64,000 nucleotides of DNA, taken from Roridomyces roridus (taxonomy: Eukaryota; Basidiomycota; Agaricomycetes; Agaricales; Mycenaceae). The DNA lies in the NCBI GenBank assembly GCA_029378245.1, contig JARKIF010000001.1, positions 3,286,001 to 3,350,000 of the forward strand. Direction: 5' to 3'. The notes beneath the pieces were generated by a model, which ran no database searches, had not been told where the DNA came from, and worked only from the letters and a program-made list of their open reading frames with translations. The translations under genes were made by a program, and so were the position numbers. Of the stretch, positions 33,418 to 45,789 are shown in pieces. The stretch's first letter is position 1. Each line of letters starts with the position of its first letter.

Positions 33418-36218
33418 TCAATAACTGCCCCATTGGTCGACATCCCTGAGTGTAGTACATGAATCAATCCCGGACCCAGAAGAAGCCGCGGATTCTGGTA
33501 CTCACATATGATTGGCCGGGGCAGCAAACCACAGAGACATAAGCTCAGTATCAAACAGTTCCGTAGATCGACTCCACTCGTTCGCAGCAGCTTCTGTTTC
33601 GGAGAGTAAATCTTCGATAGAGGTGCCAGGTCTGAAGCCCGAGCCGGGTTCGACGCCGTCAGCGACTGCGTCAGAGGGGTCCTGGATCGGAGGGGGGATT
33701 TGGGCGGTTAGATGGCCATCCAGCGAGAGCAGCTCTTGGATAAGTTCCCACAGTCGTCCACCAGACTGCCACCTGAGAATCGGTTGGACTTGAATGGGTG
33801 TTGAAACGAGTCTTACCTTGTTTCGCAGGCTTTGAGTAGAGCCGTGGCGGCAGCGACCTGGGCTAAATCTTTGCGAGGGTCTATGTATACACCGGTGCGT
33901 TTATGGGCGTAGAAGTTGAGAAGGAGGATCATGGCCGATACGAATACGACGTTCTGGTGCCCATATGTAAGAAATCTCAAGCAGTGACTAAACACACCTG
34001 TAGTAAGATGGAAGCACAAGACCACGATCTGGACATCCAAACATCCGCCACACCCAATGCAGAGCGTGCCGCGGTAAGACAGATGAAGCGGGACGGTTCT
34101 GCTTGCAGAGTTTCTTTTTGTATAGCCTGCCTGTGGATCTTGAAAATATCAGTATGTTTATGATATAGAGAGAAAGATTGTACCGTAAGCTGCAGCCAAT
34201 AATATTTGGCATGAAGTAAGGCCGATTGGTCGAAAAATACAGTATCGCCTTCTGCGTTGGCGGTATCCCAGCGCACTGACGACGGGATGAGTCCTAGCAT
34301 GCGACAGAGGAAGATTCTTACGGTGCGGCGGAAGGGCGTTCAAAAAACTGTTCATCAACGAATCTAGCTCTGCAATGCTCTCTTCTTCTTGATCTATCGT
34401 CCAGGCCATACTCGCTTTCAACCGTTTCGAATTATATAGCCTTCGCATAGCTTTGGCTAGAATCTATGATTGGATTCAATTGCAAAGTTGAAGACATAAG
34501 ACGGAAATATTCACCTCGAACAAACGTACGAGATGAACAAAAAAGGAGAGGGCTGACGGTTTCCCGAGTGGCTGGACGAATCCGTTCTCCCAATATTCGT
34601 CGTCAACCTCTAAAGGTGGATCAGCGTCGAATCTGAAATGTGTCAGATCCTGAGGTGACAACACAGCTGGCCGACTACTCTTCGAGATGCAAAGTTGGGG
34701 GACGACCCGGAAGACTCGAAACCAGGCCGTCTAGAATGAAAACAGACCTATGTAGTCTTCTCAGATATATGCAGATGCCAGATATTGAAGCATACATACC
34801 AGAAGGCCCGATTCCAAAGCTCCTCCTCGATTTTCATGGGCCCACCCCGCACTCGGATGTAATGACCACGGTATTGAATGACACGAACGGCGAGTCCCTT
34901 CCCGAAGCCGTTACATGGACTGCGCAAAAAGAAAGATTTGGATTACCAGATACATCCATAGCAAATGAGGAGTCGATCCCCCAAGCGAGTAAAGCGTCAT
35001 AAGCTACAAATTGAACCAGACCTGATGAACAAGATAAAAGGAACACGCACACTATAGAACTGGGCATCGTAGACAACAGGTTCGAGCAGGTCGGGCAGGA
35101 TCCGCACTTGAGCGACAAACGGCCAACCAGACGAAAGCGTGGCACCGTTCACCATTACACGAGGGTCATCGCAATGCTATTTTTGTCAGAGGCACACCGG
35201 GAGTGGAGAGCAGAGAACATACCCGTGATGCGAGAGCCAAGACAGCCAGCACAACCGCCCCAAATTTGGTGTCGGTCAGATGCAAGCCGTCTGTTATGTC
35301 TTTTCGGAAGGAATTGCTGTGCAGAATCGGGAATGTCGGGTGTACTTTTGTGAAGTACAGCTCGACCAGCTGATTCAAAAGGTCCCTGGGCGGATAAACG
35401 TAAGTAGTTCGTTGCGAGCAAAAGTCCTTTTCCCACTGTCGACGAGTCAGTCGAGTTGGGACGAGTAGACGGAAGCTCACGGGAAATTGTGTCCAATAGA
35501 TGGGTCGTTTCAAATCCGTCGATGGGCGTCCGAGGTACCTTTCTCTAACTGAGAGAGCAATTTTGAGAAGGTTTGCGTTACTGGCAGAGGCAAAGACCCG
35601 GTGCTGAAATCGAAAAAAGCCATTGCAGATCTGCCAGTTGCGGAATCGCTCTGTAAGCTCCTCCGAGATGTCCTCTTCAGCCTCTTGTGGGACCACCACA
35701 GACTCTTTCTCGGGCTCCTCCGAGACGCTGGAGTGAGACTCGGAGCTGGTGTCGAAGGTGGATTGCAGAGGCTGGGAACACAAGGAGCACACAGAGCGCG
35801 CTAATTTGGCTTCCAGGTCAGCCACCTTCTGTTTGAGTTCCTCGACGGCCCTGCAATATACAATTAAATCCAATATCCGCCGACGGCCTGAAACTCCGCA
35901 CGTGTTCCTCGTCTTGGGACCGCGTTTTCTTGGAGCGGGGTCGGTGTAGGTGCACCGTTCTCCATGAACCAGACATTCCCTGCACGGTTTTTGCGGTATG
36001 GTCTCGCCATCGCCTAGGAGTGCGTGAGCAACATTGAAGATTCGGAGTAGCTGAGCGCAGCTCGCCCTCTCACATCGAACTGAGAAAAATCAGCTGACGC
36101 TTGAGAACACTTGGGAATCGGACTAGCCTTTGCGTTGGCGACACAAGTCACAAGATCGCGAAGCCAATTGTCTCCGTGGCTTGAGAGTAGCGTCTGGGAC
36201 TAATTGCGAATCCGGCAT
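33418..36218 (-). CDS. Zn2Cys6 transcription factor, paralog B (C-terminus truncated)
   Basis: The ATG at 36218 starts MPDSQLVPDATLKPRRQLAS and leads into SCDLCRQRK. The spliced cluster continues VRCDGETIPQKPCREC and LVHGERC, then KRGPKTR. The first intron of the cluster begins GC instead of GT. The coiled segment, WEKDFCSQRTTYVYPPRDLL and LYFTKVHPTFPILHSNSF match the other paralogs. The tail should read DQW-x2-YID-x2-A-x-TDL-x-WS, but two bases are missing after DQWGSY. A TGA at 33418-33420 follows at once, while the lost tail (VIDHIANTDLHWSRAPSGV) is still readable in the next frame. The last 18 or so residues are therefore missing. Everything else is intact. Confidence 0.8.
36074..36079 (-). 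other. 6-nt microexon of paralog B
   Basis: Minus-strand TTCGAT follows an intron with a GC donor and TTTCTCAG acceptor and precedes an intron starting GTGAGA. Confidence 0.7.
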
Positions 36219-36466
36219 AGTGGTCGTAATCAAGCAGTGTATGTATCGTTCTAGTGATCCGCGACACACCGCTGATAGCTCCGGTCAGTTGTTTTTATAC
36301 CCAACAGGCAAGTGGCAGTGCCCCTGAGTGGCATTTATCAAATGGAGGGAGCGAGGTATTCAGGTCGGTTGGGGGTGCAGATGCGACGATGGGTAACTAC
36401 ATTAATCACATATTGGCAGGGAGACTTGCGTAATAAATAGTCCGTCTCCCCCGAGATTATCTCCAA

Positions 36467-39143
36467 CTACGACCTGTCAGACCAATCCAAGTCTGTAACA
36501 GCCATGCTATCAATATACGCGTCCCACTGGTCGATATTCATGAGATCCGCCGGAGTAGCGAGCCACAACGACATCAGCTCGGTATCCAGCGAGTCTGGGT
36601 TCCCTGGAGTACTAGTCGCAGAACTATGCTGCTGTGTATCCGAAAGCAACTGCTCAATGGATACGCCGGGTCGGAAACCAGGCTGATCATGCGAGACGAA
36701 TTGGCCGACCAGAGATCGTGGGTTGAGCGACGGGTTCTGGGAAGTGTGCTCCTGTGCTCCTGAGTCGTCCTGGGCGTCAGTCTTGGACGGGAACCGCTGT
36801 GAGAGATACCCGTCCATCGATTGCAGGTCCACCAGCAGATCGCACAGCCGGCCGGTCCCTTGTGCCCTGGTTTCGCACACCCGGAACACGTTGATGGCCG
36901 TCTGGACCTGCGCGAGATCCTTCTCGACATCGAGCGGCATTCCAGCGCGTTTAGTAGCAAATATGTTCACGAGGAGGATGACGGCCGAAATGAATAGAGA
37001 GTGCTGAATTGATTGAATACAACGAACCGAGGAAGATGAGAGAAAGGCGTACTTGGAGAAACACGGGCGGAATAGTTGGTATCTGGGTCGTCCATACATC
37101 TGCCACACTCAGTGCCGAACGGGCGGCAGTGACACACATGAAGAGCGATGTGCCAGCGAGCGGAGTTTTGGTTTGCATGTACGGCCGGTGGACCGTTAGT
37201 CGGATCCAGTAGTACGTGACATGCAAAAGCGCAGCCTGGGAGAAAAATACTCCATGGCCGGTTGATTCCCAACGAACTGAACAATAATGAGTGCAAGATA
37301 GAGATGCGGAAAGCAAAGTTACGATGGGATGGAATAGAATCGAGAAAATCATTCATCAGAGAGTCCAGTTCGACGACGGTCTCCATCTCCCGCTCCGTCG
37401 TCAATCCCATTCGTGTTTTCTGCCGTTTGGAAGCGTACAGCCAACGCAGTGCCTTTCCGAGGATCTATCAGAGTTTCAGAGGAGCACTTGAATGCTGCAG
37501 AGTAATTACCGCGAACAGTCGCACAAAGTGAACAAAGAAGGAGAGGGTAGCCGGCTTGTCCGCCGGCTGCGCGAACCCTGTCTCCCAATACTCATCGTCG
37601 ACTTCCAGCGGGGGATCGACCTCAAACTCCTCCAACTGAATGGCAGGCGGACGGCCGAGATAGCTCGACAATATGACGTCCAGCACGAAGACAGACCTAG
37701 CGCATGTCAGTGAACAGCAAAGATATTGTGCAACTCGCACCAAAAGGCCCGATTCCAGAGCTCATCTTCAAATTTATGCCCATCGCGCCGTCGGAGGGAA
37801 GGTCCGTGATATTGTATGACACGGACACAGAGGCCCAGATAGACCCAAATTATATGCGGCGTGGAGCCGCTCAAGGAAAATATAGTCATGAGCTAGAGAG
37901 GGATTCAGACGTTGGAGTAGTTGTAATAGGGAAACTGACACAGAAAAATTGGACATCATAGACGCTCGGTTCAGAGACGTTCGGCACAATAGGCAACTGG
38001 GCAACAAAGGTCCACCCGCTGGAGTGTGGGTTGCCCGCGATCATGACCCGAGGGTCGTCCGAGTACTGCCAAGGTCAATGTCAAGTAGAACTGAACGCGA
38101 ACATCCTCACACGTGATCCTGCAGCCAACACCGCGAGGAGGACAGCACCAAAATTGCTATCAGTCAGATGTAGTCCCTCGGCGACATGTTGTTGGAATGA
38201 ATTGCGATGCAGAACCGGAAAAATAGGGTGGACATTAGCGAAATAGAGCTCAATCAACGAATCGATGAGGTCGCCTGCGGGGTATATGTATGGCTTCTGT
38301 AACATGTAAAGCTCTTTCTCCCACTGCTATGAATTAGAGTGTGAACAATGCAGAGGAGGGGACGGACAGGAAATTGGGTCCAGAATATTGGGCGTCGCAG
38401 ACCCAGATTGGGTTTCAACTGACGACCGAGATATTCTTGTTTGATCTACATGAAATTAGCACAAGCATGTGGAGCATCGAGCCGTACGCACTACGATGGC
38501 GTTCTGAACGAGATTGATGTGGCTGGCAGAGCCAAAGAACTTGGGAGATGACTTTGCCACGAGAGAGAGCTGCCACTGGCGGAACTGGGAAGTCAACTCC
38601 TCAGAAGGGTCCTCCTCGACGTCTTGAGACTCTTCGGTCGGCGTGGCGTCGGTCTTGGGGGTTTCCGAAGCACTTGTTCCAAGCGTCGACTGCAGAGGCT
38701 GGGAACACAGAGAGCAGACAGAAAGACTTCTTAATCTTGCTTCCAGAGTCTCGATTCTCTGCTTGAGTTCTTGAACGAGCCTTTGGTCTGTGAATCCCGA
38801 GGGCATGCTCGACGTCAAGACACCTACTTGTTTCGGGGCCCCGGCTTCCCAGGTGGATGAATGTATGTACATGGCTCTCCAGAGGCTAAACAACTTGAGC
38901 AGTGGCTGTCCAGCATGGTAGGGCCGTCACCTTTAGACGGTGAATCGACATGAAGCCGTGAATCTTGGCAGTAGTAAGTACCCACATCGGACTTCTAGTC
39001 AATGCATCAGTTTCTCCCGCCGAAAGCATCGAGTCTGTTTGCTCACTTCGCTGACGACAATTGTCGCAAGATTTACAGGGTCTTTTCCTTGTTCTCGCTG
39101 GGAAGCTCGACTGGGACATGGCCGTTAAGAGAGCGTTAGTCAT
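36467..39143 (-). CDS. Zn2Cys6 transcription factor, paralog C
   Basis: The frame opens at 39143 (MTNALLTAMSQSSFPARTRK); the inner ATG at 39119 is equally likely as the start. The spliced cluster is CDNCRQRKVRCDGPTMLD followed by SHCSSCLASGEPC. It has the coiled segment LVQELKQRIETLEARLRSL and a Fungal_trans core with LYFANVHPIFPVLHRNSF. The C-terminus is complete (LATPADLMNIDQWDAYIDSM, AVTDLDWSDRS, stop at 36467), which makes it the reference for the tail lost in B. Its microexon is 9 nt rather than 6. It lies 250 bp upstream of B's start on the same strand, so B and C are adjacent tandem copies. Confidence 0.85.
38986..38994 (-). other. 9-nt microexon of paralog C
   Basis: Minus-strand AAGTCCGAT is flanked by ..GACTAG and GTGGGT. 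It supplies Lys-Val-Arg and the first base of the Cys codon. Confidence 0.7.
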
Positions 39144-39469
39144 GCGCCGGGCTTGTGCCGTACTCGGATCTAATCACCCCGGACTCGGGAGTGGTCCTAT
39201 ATCTGTACTAGCATCCTCTGTGGCTTCATAAATTTTCGCCGATACGTTGCACGTCCTTTCCAAGTTTTTCTACGCGACATAGCCAACGCCGGTCGCCAAA
39301 CTCTTGCGGTCTGGAAACTTCCATTCGTGTGACGTCGGGTCACGCAATTTGTCACACCCGCCCTCTTCCTCCCTTTTTCATCGGACAATGGCCTTCTTGT
39401 GAAACCTCCCCTCGACTCGCACAGACCCATGCTCATGCCATTGTCCCCTACTCACTACGTCCAACGACG

Positions 39470-40330
39470 ATGCTCGACCACTACTACACCCCGCGCGACC
39501 TCGTCGCCAACGCTGACCTGACACCTCTCCCCGACACCCCAATCGACTTGGACGTAGCCAAGCCCCCACGCAGCGCACCAGCCGTCGTCGACCTCACCGC
39601 CCTCGACCTCCTGGCGTTCGACTGCGACTCGGACTCTGACTCTGGCAGTGATGACGGCTACGTGTCGACGCTGCTGCGGATGAAGGCCCAGGCCCAGGTC
39701 GCGACCCCGAGAAGAATTGCTGGCGCCAGGCGTGTGGCACGCGCTGCCTCTGCTCCTGGCCCTGCCCGCATGATGGAGGTGGATTTGCCTGGCACGGGAA
39801 ACAGCCTCAAGGTCCCGTCTCCCAGTACAAGTCTTGCGACTGGGACAGGCGGCCGAACAGTACGGGAGGGCGAGATGTTCCAGAGCATCACCGCAATCCC
39901 TGGGCTCGAGAGCACCAGCTTCGAGGTGCGTCTTTGTCTTGTCTTATCTTCTGCCCCCCGTGATGTCTCACATCTCGGGCAGGAGCTGCGCCTGGAGACT
40001 TATCTCCAGTCACTTATCGCCACGGGTACCGCTCGCCCCCCGCCCGCGAGTGCCCCCGCTCTCGTCATCCCCCCTGCGTTCCAGGCCCAGTTTTGCGAGT
40101 CGCGTGACGAAGACGAGGAGGAGGAAGACGTGGAGATGGAGGATGCCACGGTGAGTCTCTTTTTCTACTCGCGCCTTGTCTCCGACGCTGTCTTTCCCTC
40201 GAAGCTCACACCTTTCCAGGATGCCTCTCCCGCCCACAAATTTACCTTCGCTTCACCGGCCCGGCCACCGATCCAGCCTGTACCCCACCACCGCCCTGCG
40301 TCGTTCCCATTCACGCATTGGGCCGCCTAG
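39470..40330 (+). CDS. Small acidic protein, family not recognised
   Basis: It starts at 39470 (MLDHYYTPRDLVANADLTPL). The first exon has a Asp/Ser-rich run (DSDSDSGSDDG) and ends ITAIPGLESTSFE. An intron leads to ELRLETYLQSLIATGTARPP, a glutamate-rich run ending VEMEDAT, then another intron and DASPAHKFTFASPARPPIQP, ending PFTHWAA at 40330. Both introns are canonical (GTGCGT and GTGAGT donors). The protein is mostly low-complexity and probably disordered. It is inserted on the opposite strand between regulators C and D. No function is proposed. Confidence 0.65.
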   Translation: MLDHYYTPRDLVANADLTPLPDTPIDLDVAKPPRSAPAVVDLTALDLLAFDCDSDSDSGSDDGYVSTLLRMKAQAQVATPRRIAGARRVARAASAPGPARMMEVDLPGTGNSLKVPSPSTSLATGTGGRTVREGEMFQSITAIPGLESTSFEVRLCLVLSSAPRDVSHLGQELRLETYLQSLIATGTARPPPASAPALVIPPAFQAQFCESRDEDEEEEDVEMEDATVSLFFYSRLVSDAVFPSKLTPFQDASPAHKFTFASPARPPIQPVPHHRPASFPFTHWAA

Positions 40331-40610
40331 GCTGATCTCCCACGTTCTGTACACTGCCCTTCCATCTACCGCTCATGATCTACTCCCCCTTCTTCTCGAG
40401 CCCCGCGCTCCCTAGCTTGCTGTTTGTCTTGTTATGATACTTGTCGTTGTCCATGTGCTTGTCCGTGTATTTACTTGTAATATGCGCATGCGCGTAGTCA
40501 GTAGGTAGATTTCTTTTTTCTCCGTGTGTAGTAGCAGCTATCAACCCTTACTCCGCTCAAGTGTCCTTGTCCCTTTTTCCTGCTTGTGAAATCCTGGAGT
40601 ACGTATCTAC
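40331..40610. other. 3' intergenic stretch between convergent genes
   Basis: It is T-rich and holds no gene; it probably carries the 3' untranslated regions of the acidic-protein gene and regulator D. Confidence 0.4.
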
Positions 40611-43532
40611 TCATACAACCAAATTCGACCAATTGGTATCCACGTTGGCCATATTCTCAACATACGAATCCCACTGGTCAATATTCCTACTCCTCGTCAG
40701 AAAAAAAAAACAGACCAGTTTGAAATGAGTTTAAAGACGTACATGAGATCCGCGGGAGCTGCGAGCCACAGAGAGGTAAACTCGCCGTCGACGCTAGTGC
40801 TGTTGGAATGAGGCTGCTGCGGCCACGATCCCTCCCATCCGTTCGTCTCGGAAAGCAACTCCTCGATGGACGTCCCAGGGCGGAAGCACGACTCCTCCGT
40901 CACAATCGCAAGTTGTACATGCGATTCAGGCGAGCAGTCAGGTTCGTTTGTCGGAAGATAATTCGGCGGTTCAGGCTCGGTGTACGCCGGTGGAGCTCGC
41001 ACAGATAGGTATCCATCCAGATATTGCAGCTCTTGGAGCAACTCCCATAGCCGTCCTGCAGAGTGCCACCTGTGAATGAATTATGGTGAGCGGACCGCGC
41101 TGGTCAAAGATATTGACGACCGACCTTGCTTCGCATGTTTTGAACACCTTCATGGCCGTCCTGACGTGAGTCATGTCCTTGTTGATATCAAGCAAGACGC
41201 CTGCGCGCTTGGTGGCAAAGGCATGGAGAATAAGGACCACAGCCGAAACGAAGGCGGTGTTCTGTGAGGTGGATTACCACAAACCGTCAAGTGAGCGACC
41301 GAGACCCACCTGAAGAAAAGTGGAAGGGATGCATTGGGTTGTGGTCATCCAGGCCTCGACTACACTCAAAGCAGAACGAGCGGCAGTATAAGAAATAAAG
41401 AGGGACGGTTCGGCGTTTGGAGATCGCTTCATGATGTGAGGTCTGTGAATCTAAGGACGGTGTAAGTACATTAGGTGGATCGAGAAAAATGGAGGAGCGA
41501 CCGTTATCTGGATCCAATAGTATGTGGAATGCAGCACGGCCGACTGGTCAAAGAATATTCCCTGACCATTAGCGTCCCACCGAACTGCAATGCGCATCAG
41601 CTGATGCTTCCCGATGCAGATAAAAGACGCTTACGATGAGCGGGAATAGATTCCAAGAAATCGTTCATCATCGAGACCAGCTCCACAACAGCTTCTTGCT
41701 GTTGCTCCACCGTCCATCCCTTTCGAGCTTTCACCCAGGAAGGCGCATGCAATCGACGCAATGCCTTTCCGAGAATCTGAACGTACGTGAGTATATTAGT
41801 CACGTTGAGACGAATGTTCCCGTACCTCGAACAAGCAAACATGCCGAGCAAAGAAGGAGAGAGCGGACGGTCGGCCCAGCGGCTGAACGAACCCTTGATC
41901 CCAGTATTCGTCGTCGACCTCCAATGGGGGATCCACGTCGTATCTGCGGGCATCAGACAAATTCATCAAAGCAGAAGTTGAACTTACTCTTCACTACTCA
42001 GAGTAGGGGCACGACCAATAAAACAAGACATCAGGCCATCCAAGACGAAGATGGCCCTGGACATCGATTGAGCGGCGTTTGCAAAGAAGGCGTAGATACA
42101 TACCAGAAGGCGCGATTCCACAGTTCATCTTCCTGTTTCAAGCTACCAAGTTCGCGACGATATCGGCCGTGGTACTGGATGAACCGGATGCCAATTCCCT
42201 GCCCGAGCATCAATATCCATTTCTGCGATAGGAAAGCAGGTTACGAGGTACACCCAACCCATCGGAGGCGTCGATCCGCCCAAAACAAAAAGCGTCATCA
42301 GCTATGAACCGATGTCAATATAACAATCACTGAAAGCCACCGACGCACCGAGTAAAATTGGGCATGGTGAATGCTAGGCTCCGAGGGGTCCGGAACGATC
42401 TGTGCCTGAGAGACAAACGGCCATCCGGACGAAATTGTGTTGCCGTCGATCATTACCCGCGGGTCGTCTGAATACTGGAATGCCGGTGAGTAGCTGCCCA
42501 GCATTCAAATCGCATAGCTCACCCGCGATGCAAGACCCAAAACAACCAAAACAACGGCGCTGAACTTCATATTCGTTTCATGCAATCCGTTCGCCAAGTC
42601 GCGCAGAAATGTATCACGATGCAGGACCGGGAATGTGGGATGAATGTTTTTGAAGTACAACCCAACAAGAGTCGTCAGTAGATCGGCGGGGGGAAACATC
42701 GGCGGTCGCGCTCGGGAGTAAAATTCAACTTCCCACTGCGAAAAAGTCAGCGGTGGACTGAGATGAAAAGGGGGACTCACAGGCAATTGGTCCCAGTACA
42801 TTGTACGCCTTGGCCTCGGGCTGTCTGTCACCGGACGGCCTAGATACTTTTGTTTGGCCTGGAAGGAGTGAGAAGATATTCATGCCAATACACAACGCGC
42901 ACCGCAAGAGCGCTTTGAACAAGGTGGGTGTTACTGGAGGAACCAAAGTACTTTGGCTTGCATCTGATAAATCCCGTAGTGATCTTCCATGTCTGGAACT
43001 GGTTCGACAGGAAGGTGATCGGGTCCTCCTCTTCTTCTTCCTGAGGTGATTCCTGGGACGATTCGGACTTGGAAGTGCTCGATGCCGGGGAGTTGCCTTC
43101 AAACGTCGACTCCAAAGGCTGGGAACACAGGGAGCAGACAGAAAGGCTGCGTAATTTGGCCTCCAAGGTGGCGATCGTTTCCCGAAGTTCGTCCACTAGC
43201 CTTGCCAGCTCGGTGAGTGTCACAAAATGTCTGACTAAACGACTCACTTATTTTTGGGTCCCCGCTTTCCTGTTGGTTGCAGGTACGTGCAAGGCTCTCC
43301 GGTGGATTTACAGATAGTGCACTGGTTTCCTGGCGAAGAAGGTCCGTTGCCTGGCAGAATATAATGAGACAAGGAACAGGTAGCATCCGCGCGTCCTCAC
43401 ATCGAACTAGGGGGGGGATGAATCCTGAAACCAAATGAACAGACTCTCAGGCGACGCACCCTTCTTTTGGCGACAATTGTCGCACGAGCGAGTTCCCAGC
43501 GTCTTGCGCGATTGGCGGCTTGCAGTGCTCAT
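40611..43532 (-). CDS. Zn2Cys6 transcription factor, paralog D
   Basis: It starts at 43532 (MSTASRQSRKTLGTRSCDNC). The spliced cluster reads CRQKKVRCNGPSSPGNQC then TICKSTGEPC, followed by TYLQPTGKRGPKNK. The coiled segment is LVDELRETIATLEAKLRSL. The Fungal_trans core has LYFKNIHPTFPVLHRDTF near 42600-42660. The tail is complete (NIDQWDSYVENMANVDTNWS, NLVV, stop at 40611). An Asn replaces the usual Asp after the third cysteine; this position is not a metal ligand. It is closest to A in the tail (DQW-D-x-YVENM). A DHA2-type exporter gene lies directly upstream on the same strand. Confidence 0.85.
43401..43406 (-). other. 6-nt microexon of paralog D
   Basis: Minus-strand TTCGAT lies between ..CCCCTAG and GTGAGG. 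Confidence 0.75.
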
Positions 43533-43882
43533 GGAGGTCGGGATCAAGGCTTCCGGTCTGACTAATCGCCGTGATGACGCGGGGGCGTGGCATAGTCACG
43601 TGCCACCGACTTCCCGAGTCTCGACGCTTCAATCTTTGCACTCTACACTGCTGGCTCGACGTCTAGGCAAACCACCAAATCTACTTAGGGCCATCGCCGA
43701 ATCCCGACAACGGCTCCTCTGCCTTCGGCACCGGGCGACGGCATCCCAAGCTTGCGATTCTTCAATCTTCATGAACAAATTGCAACGACGCAATGAAGGT
43801 AATACCGCCACGGGATTCGGGTACATACCCCACCAAATGTATAGCAAGGTAATCTAATTACAGGCCACCGCTTTCGAACATC
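43533..43882. other. Intergenic stretch, no gene seen
   Basis: It lies between the start of regulator D and the end of the exporter gene. An open plus-strand frame here is unsupported. Confidence 0.4.
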
Positions 43883-45655
43883 CTACGCCTTGTCTTCTAT
43901 TTTCTCTGGCGCCCCAAGCTTGCGATTCTTGATGAACAACGACGCAATGAGTGCAATCCCGGCAACCGGTACACCGAGCAAGAAGATGGTACGTAGCGAC
44001 TTGGTGTAACTCAACACGACCCCAGGAATCATCTCCTTGGGGAGCTCCGTATATATCGCAGTCGGAGTCTCCTTCACAATCCCCGCCGGCGCGTCGGGTG
44101 CATAACGTGCCAAATTCTTCGCGAGCTCCGACGAGAACACCGTCTCCGCAATCCCAAGCCCTATCGTCATACCGAAAAACTGCGCGAAACTGCCCATGGA
44201 CGTCGCCTGTCCTAGAAGCTTGGGCGTATCCCGGAACTCGGCCTGCATGGCGATCATGATGTTCTGCATGCCCAGGCCTGCGCCGACGCCCACGAGGATT
44301 TGGAAGCCGATTATTCGCGCGATGGGCGAGTTGCTGTTGAGCGTGTACAGCAGGCCTGAACCCGTCGCAAGGAATAGTGGGCCGACGGCTAGGAAGGGCC
44401 AGTAGTAGCCGAGCCTGCTGACGAGCTGGCCTGCGAGTATGACGGTGATGACTACGCCGAGCATGAAGGGGAGGAGGTCGACGCCTGAGGAGATTGCGCT
44501 GCTGTGACGAGCGGCCTGATAAAAGATAGGCAGGTAGTACGCAAAGACGACTATTGCGAAGCGGCCGAGGAACGCATATACAACAATTGCATATCTTTCA
44601 ACTGATAAGTCAACCAGCGTGTGGAGAAGGAATACAACGCACGTGCTCCGGTTGTGAAAAATGGCCGTTGGCACCATGGCGCGCTCCTTCATGTATATCT
44701 CCCATAAAACTGACACGACGGCCAGAACGCCCCCAAAGACAAAGCTGACGATGACGGCGTAGTTTCCCCAAGCTTTCGTATTGCCTCCCCATTGGAGCCC
44801 AAGAACGAGGCTGGTCACAGCGCCCGCAATGAGCACAGCACCGATAAAGTCCATGCGCAGGAACTGGGCCAGGATCTCCCTTCTATCGCGTTTGGTGGGG
44901 TCGGAGCCGAGAGGCGGCTGCGCCTTGAGCAACACGGTGACCATGAGAAGGGTAAGACCCCCCAACGGCAAGTTTATGTAGAAGTTCCAGCGCCACGATA
45001 CGTGGTCGGTGAAGGCTCCGCCGATGAGGGGACCGATGATAGAAGCTAGCCCGGTGACTGCACCAAAAATCCCGAACAAGCGGGGGCGGTCTTCGAGGCG
45101 GGTTGCTTGGGATACGATTTGGAGCATGGAGATGACTGGGAAGGAGATTAGTATTCTTTCATTGATAACACGAAAATCAGCTTACAGAGTCCAGCAGCAC
45201 CCACACCAGCCACGACGCGCCCTGCAATGAGTTGATTGATGTTCTTCGAGACACCACAGACCAAGGATCCAATTTCGAAGATGGAGATGGACGACAGCAT
45301 GACATGCTTGGCGGGGGCGATGCGTAATAATTGGCCGTAGAAAGGGAGTAGAACGGTCTGCACGAGAGTAAAGGAGGACGCAACCCAGCCCTGGAGGCTG
45401 AAGGCGTCAAACTTGGATGCGATCCTAGGGAGGGCAGTCGCGAGGATCGTTTGGTCCAGTGAGACGAGTAGTAGGCATAGCAACCTGGATTATTCGGCGA
45501 GTCAGAGGAAGAATTAGAAGAAGAAAACACGGCCCTGACATGGAGGAAAAGACCAGAGTCAGTTGGTGACCCGTGAGGGAGGTTGATTCTTCCAGAGTAG
45601 TCTCGGAGAGGGGGCCCTCCGGGGCAGTAGATTTCTCGGATTCAGGTGACGCCAT
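43883..45655 (-). CDS. DHA2-type MFS drug exporter
   Basis: It starts at 45655 ([20 protein letters not shown]). Exon 2 brings [20 protein letters not shown], the first-helix motif of DHA2 exporters (LDxTIxxxALP). Further on are [30 protein letters not shown] and [20 protein letters not shown], the motif-C region and the WRW-FxINLP block. The C-terminal half has about eight more hydrophobic segments and ends [10 protein letters not shown] at 43883. Fourteen spans would be usual. These proteins export toxic compounds or metabolites across the plasma membrane in exchange for protons. One stretch ([18 protein letters not shown], about 44590-44640) may be a retained 48-nt intron. It sits between regulators D and E. 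Confidence 0.85.
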
Positions 45656-45789
45656 GAGGAGGAACGACTTGTGTGAATTCCCGAGTTTAAGTATCAAGCC
45701 ACATCCAATCACTTCTCGGTGGATCTATTCTGCTTATGTTTCTCTGTTTGACAAAGTGCTGATCAATTCCGGTCTGCACGGTAAATTGG

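Noticed and set aside
43435..43857. 140-codon plus-strand frame
   Set aside because: It overlaps the zinc-cluster exon of regulator D in antisense and has no motif.
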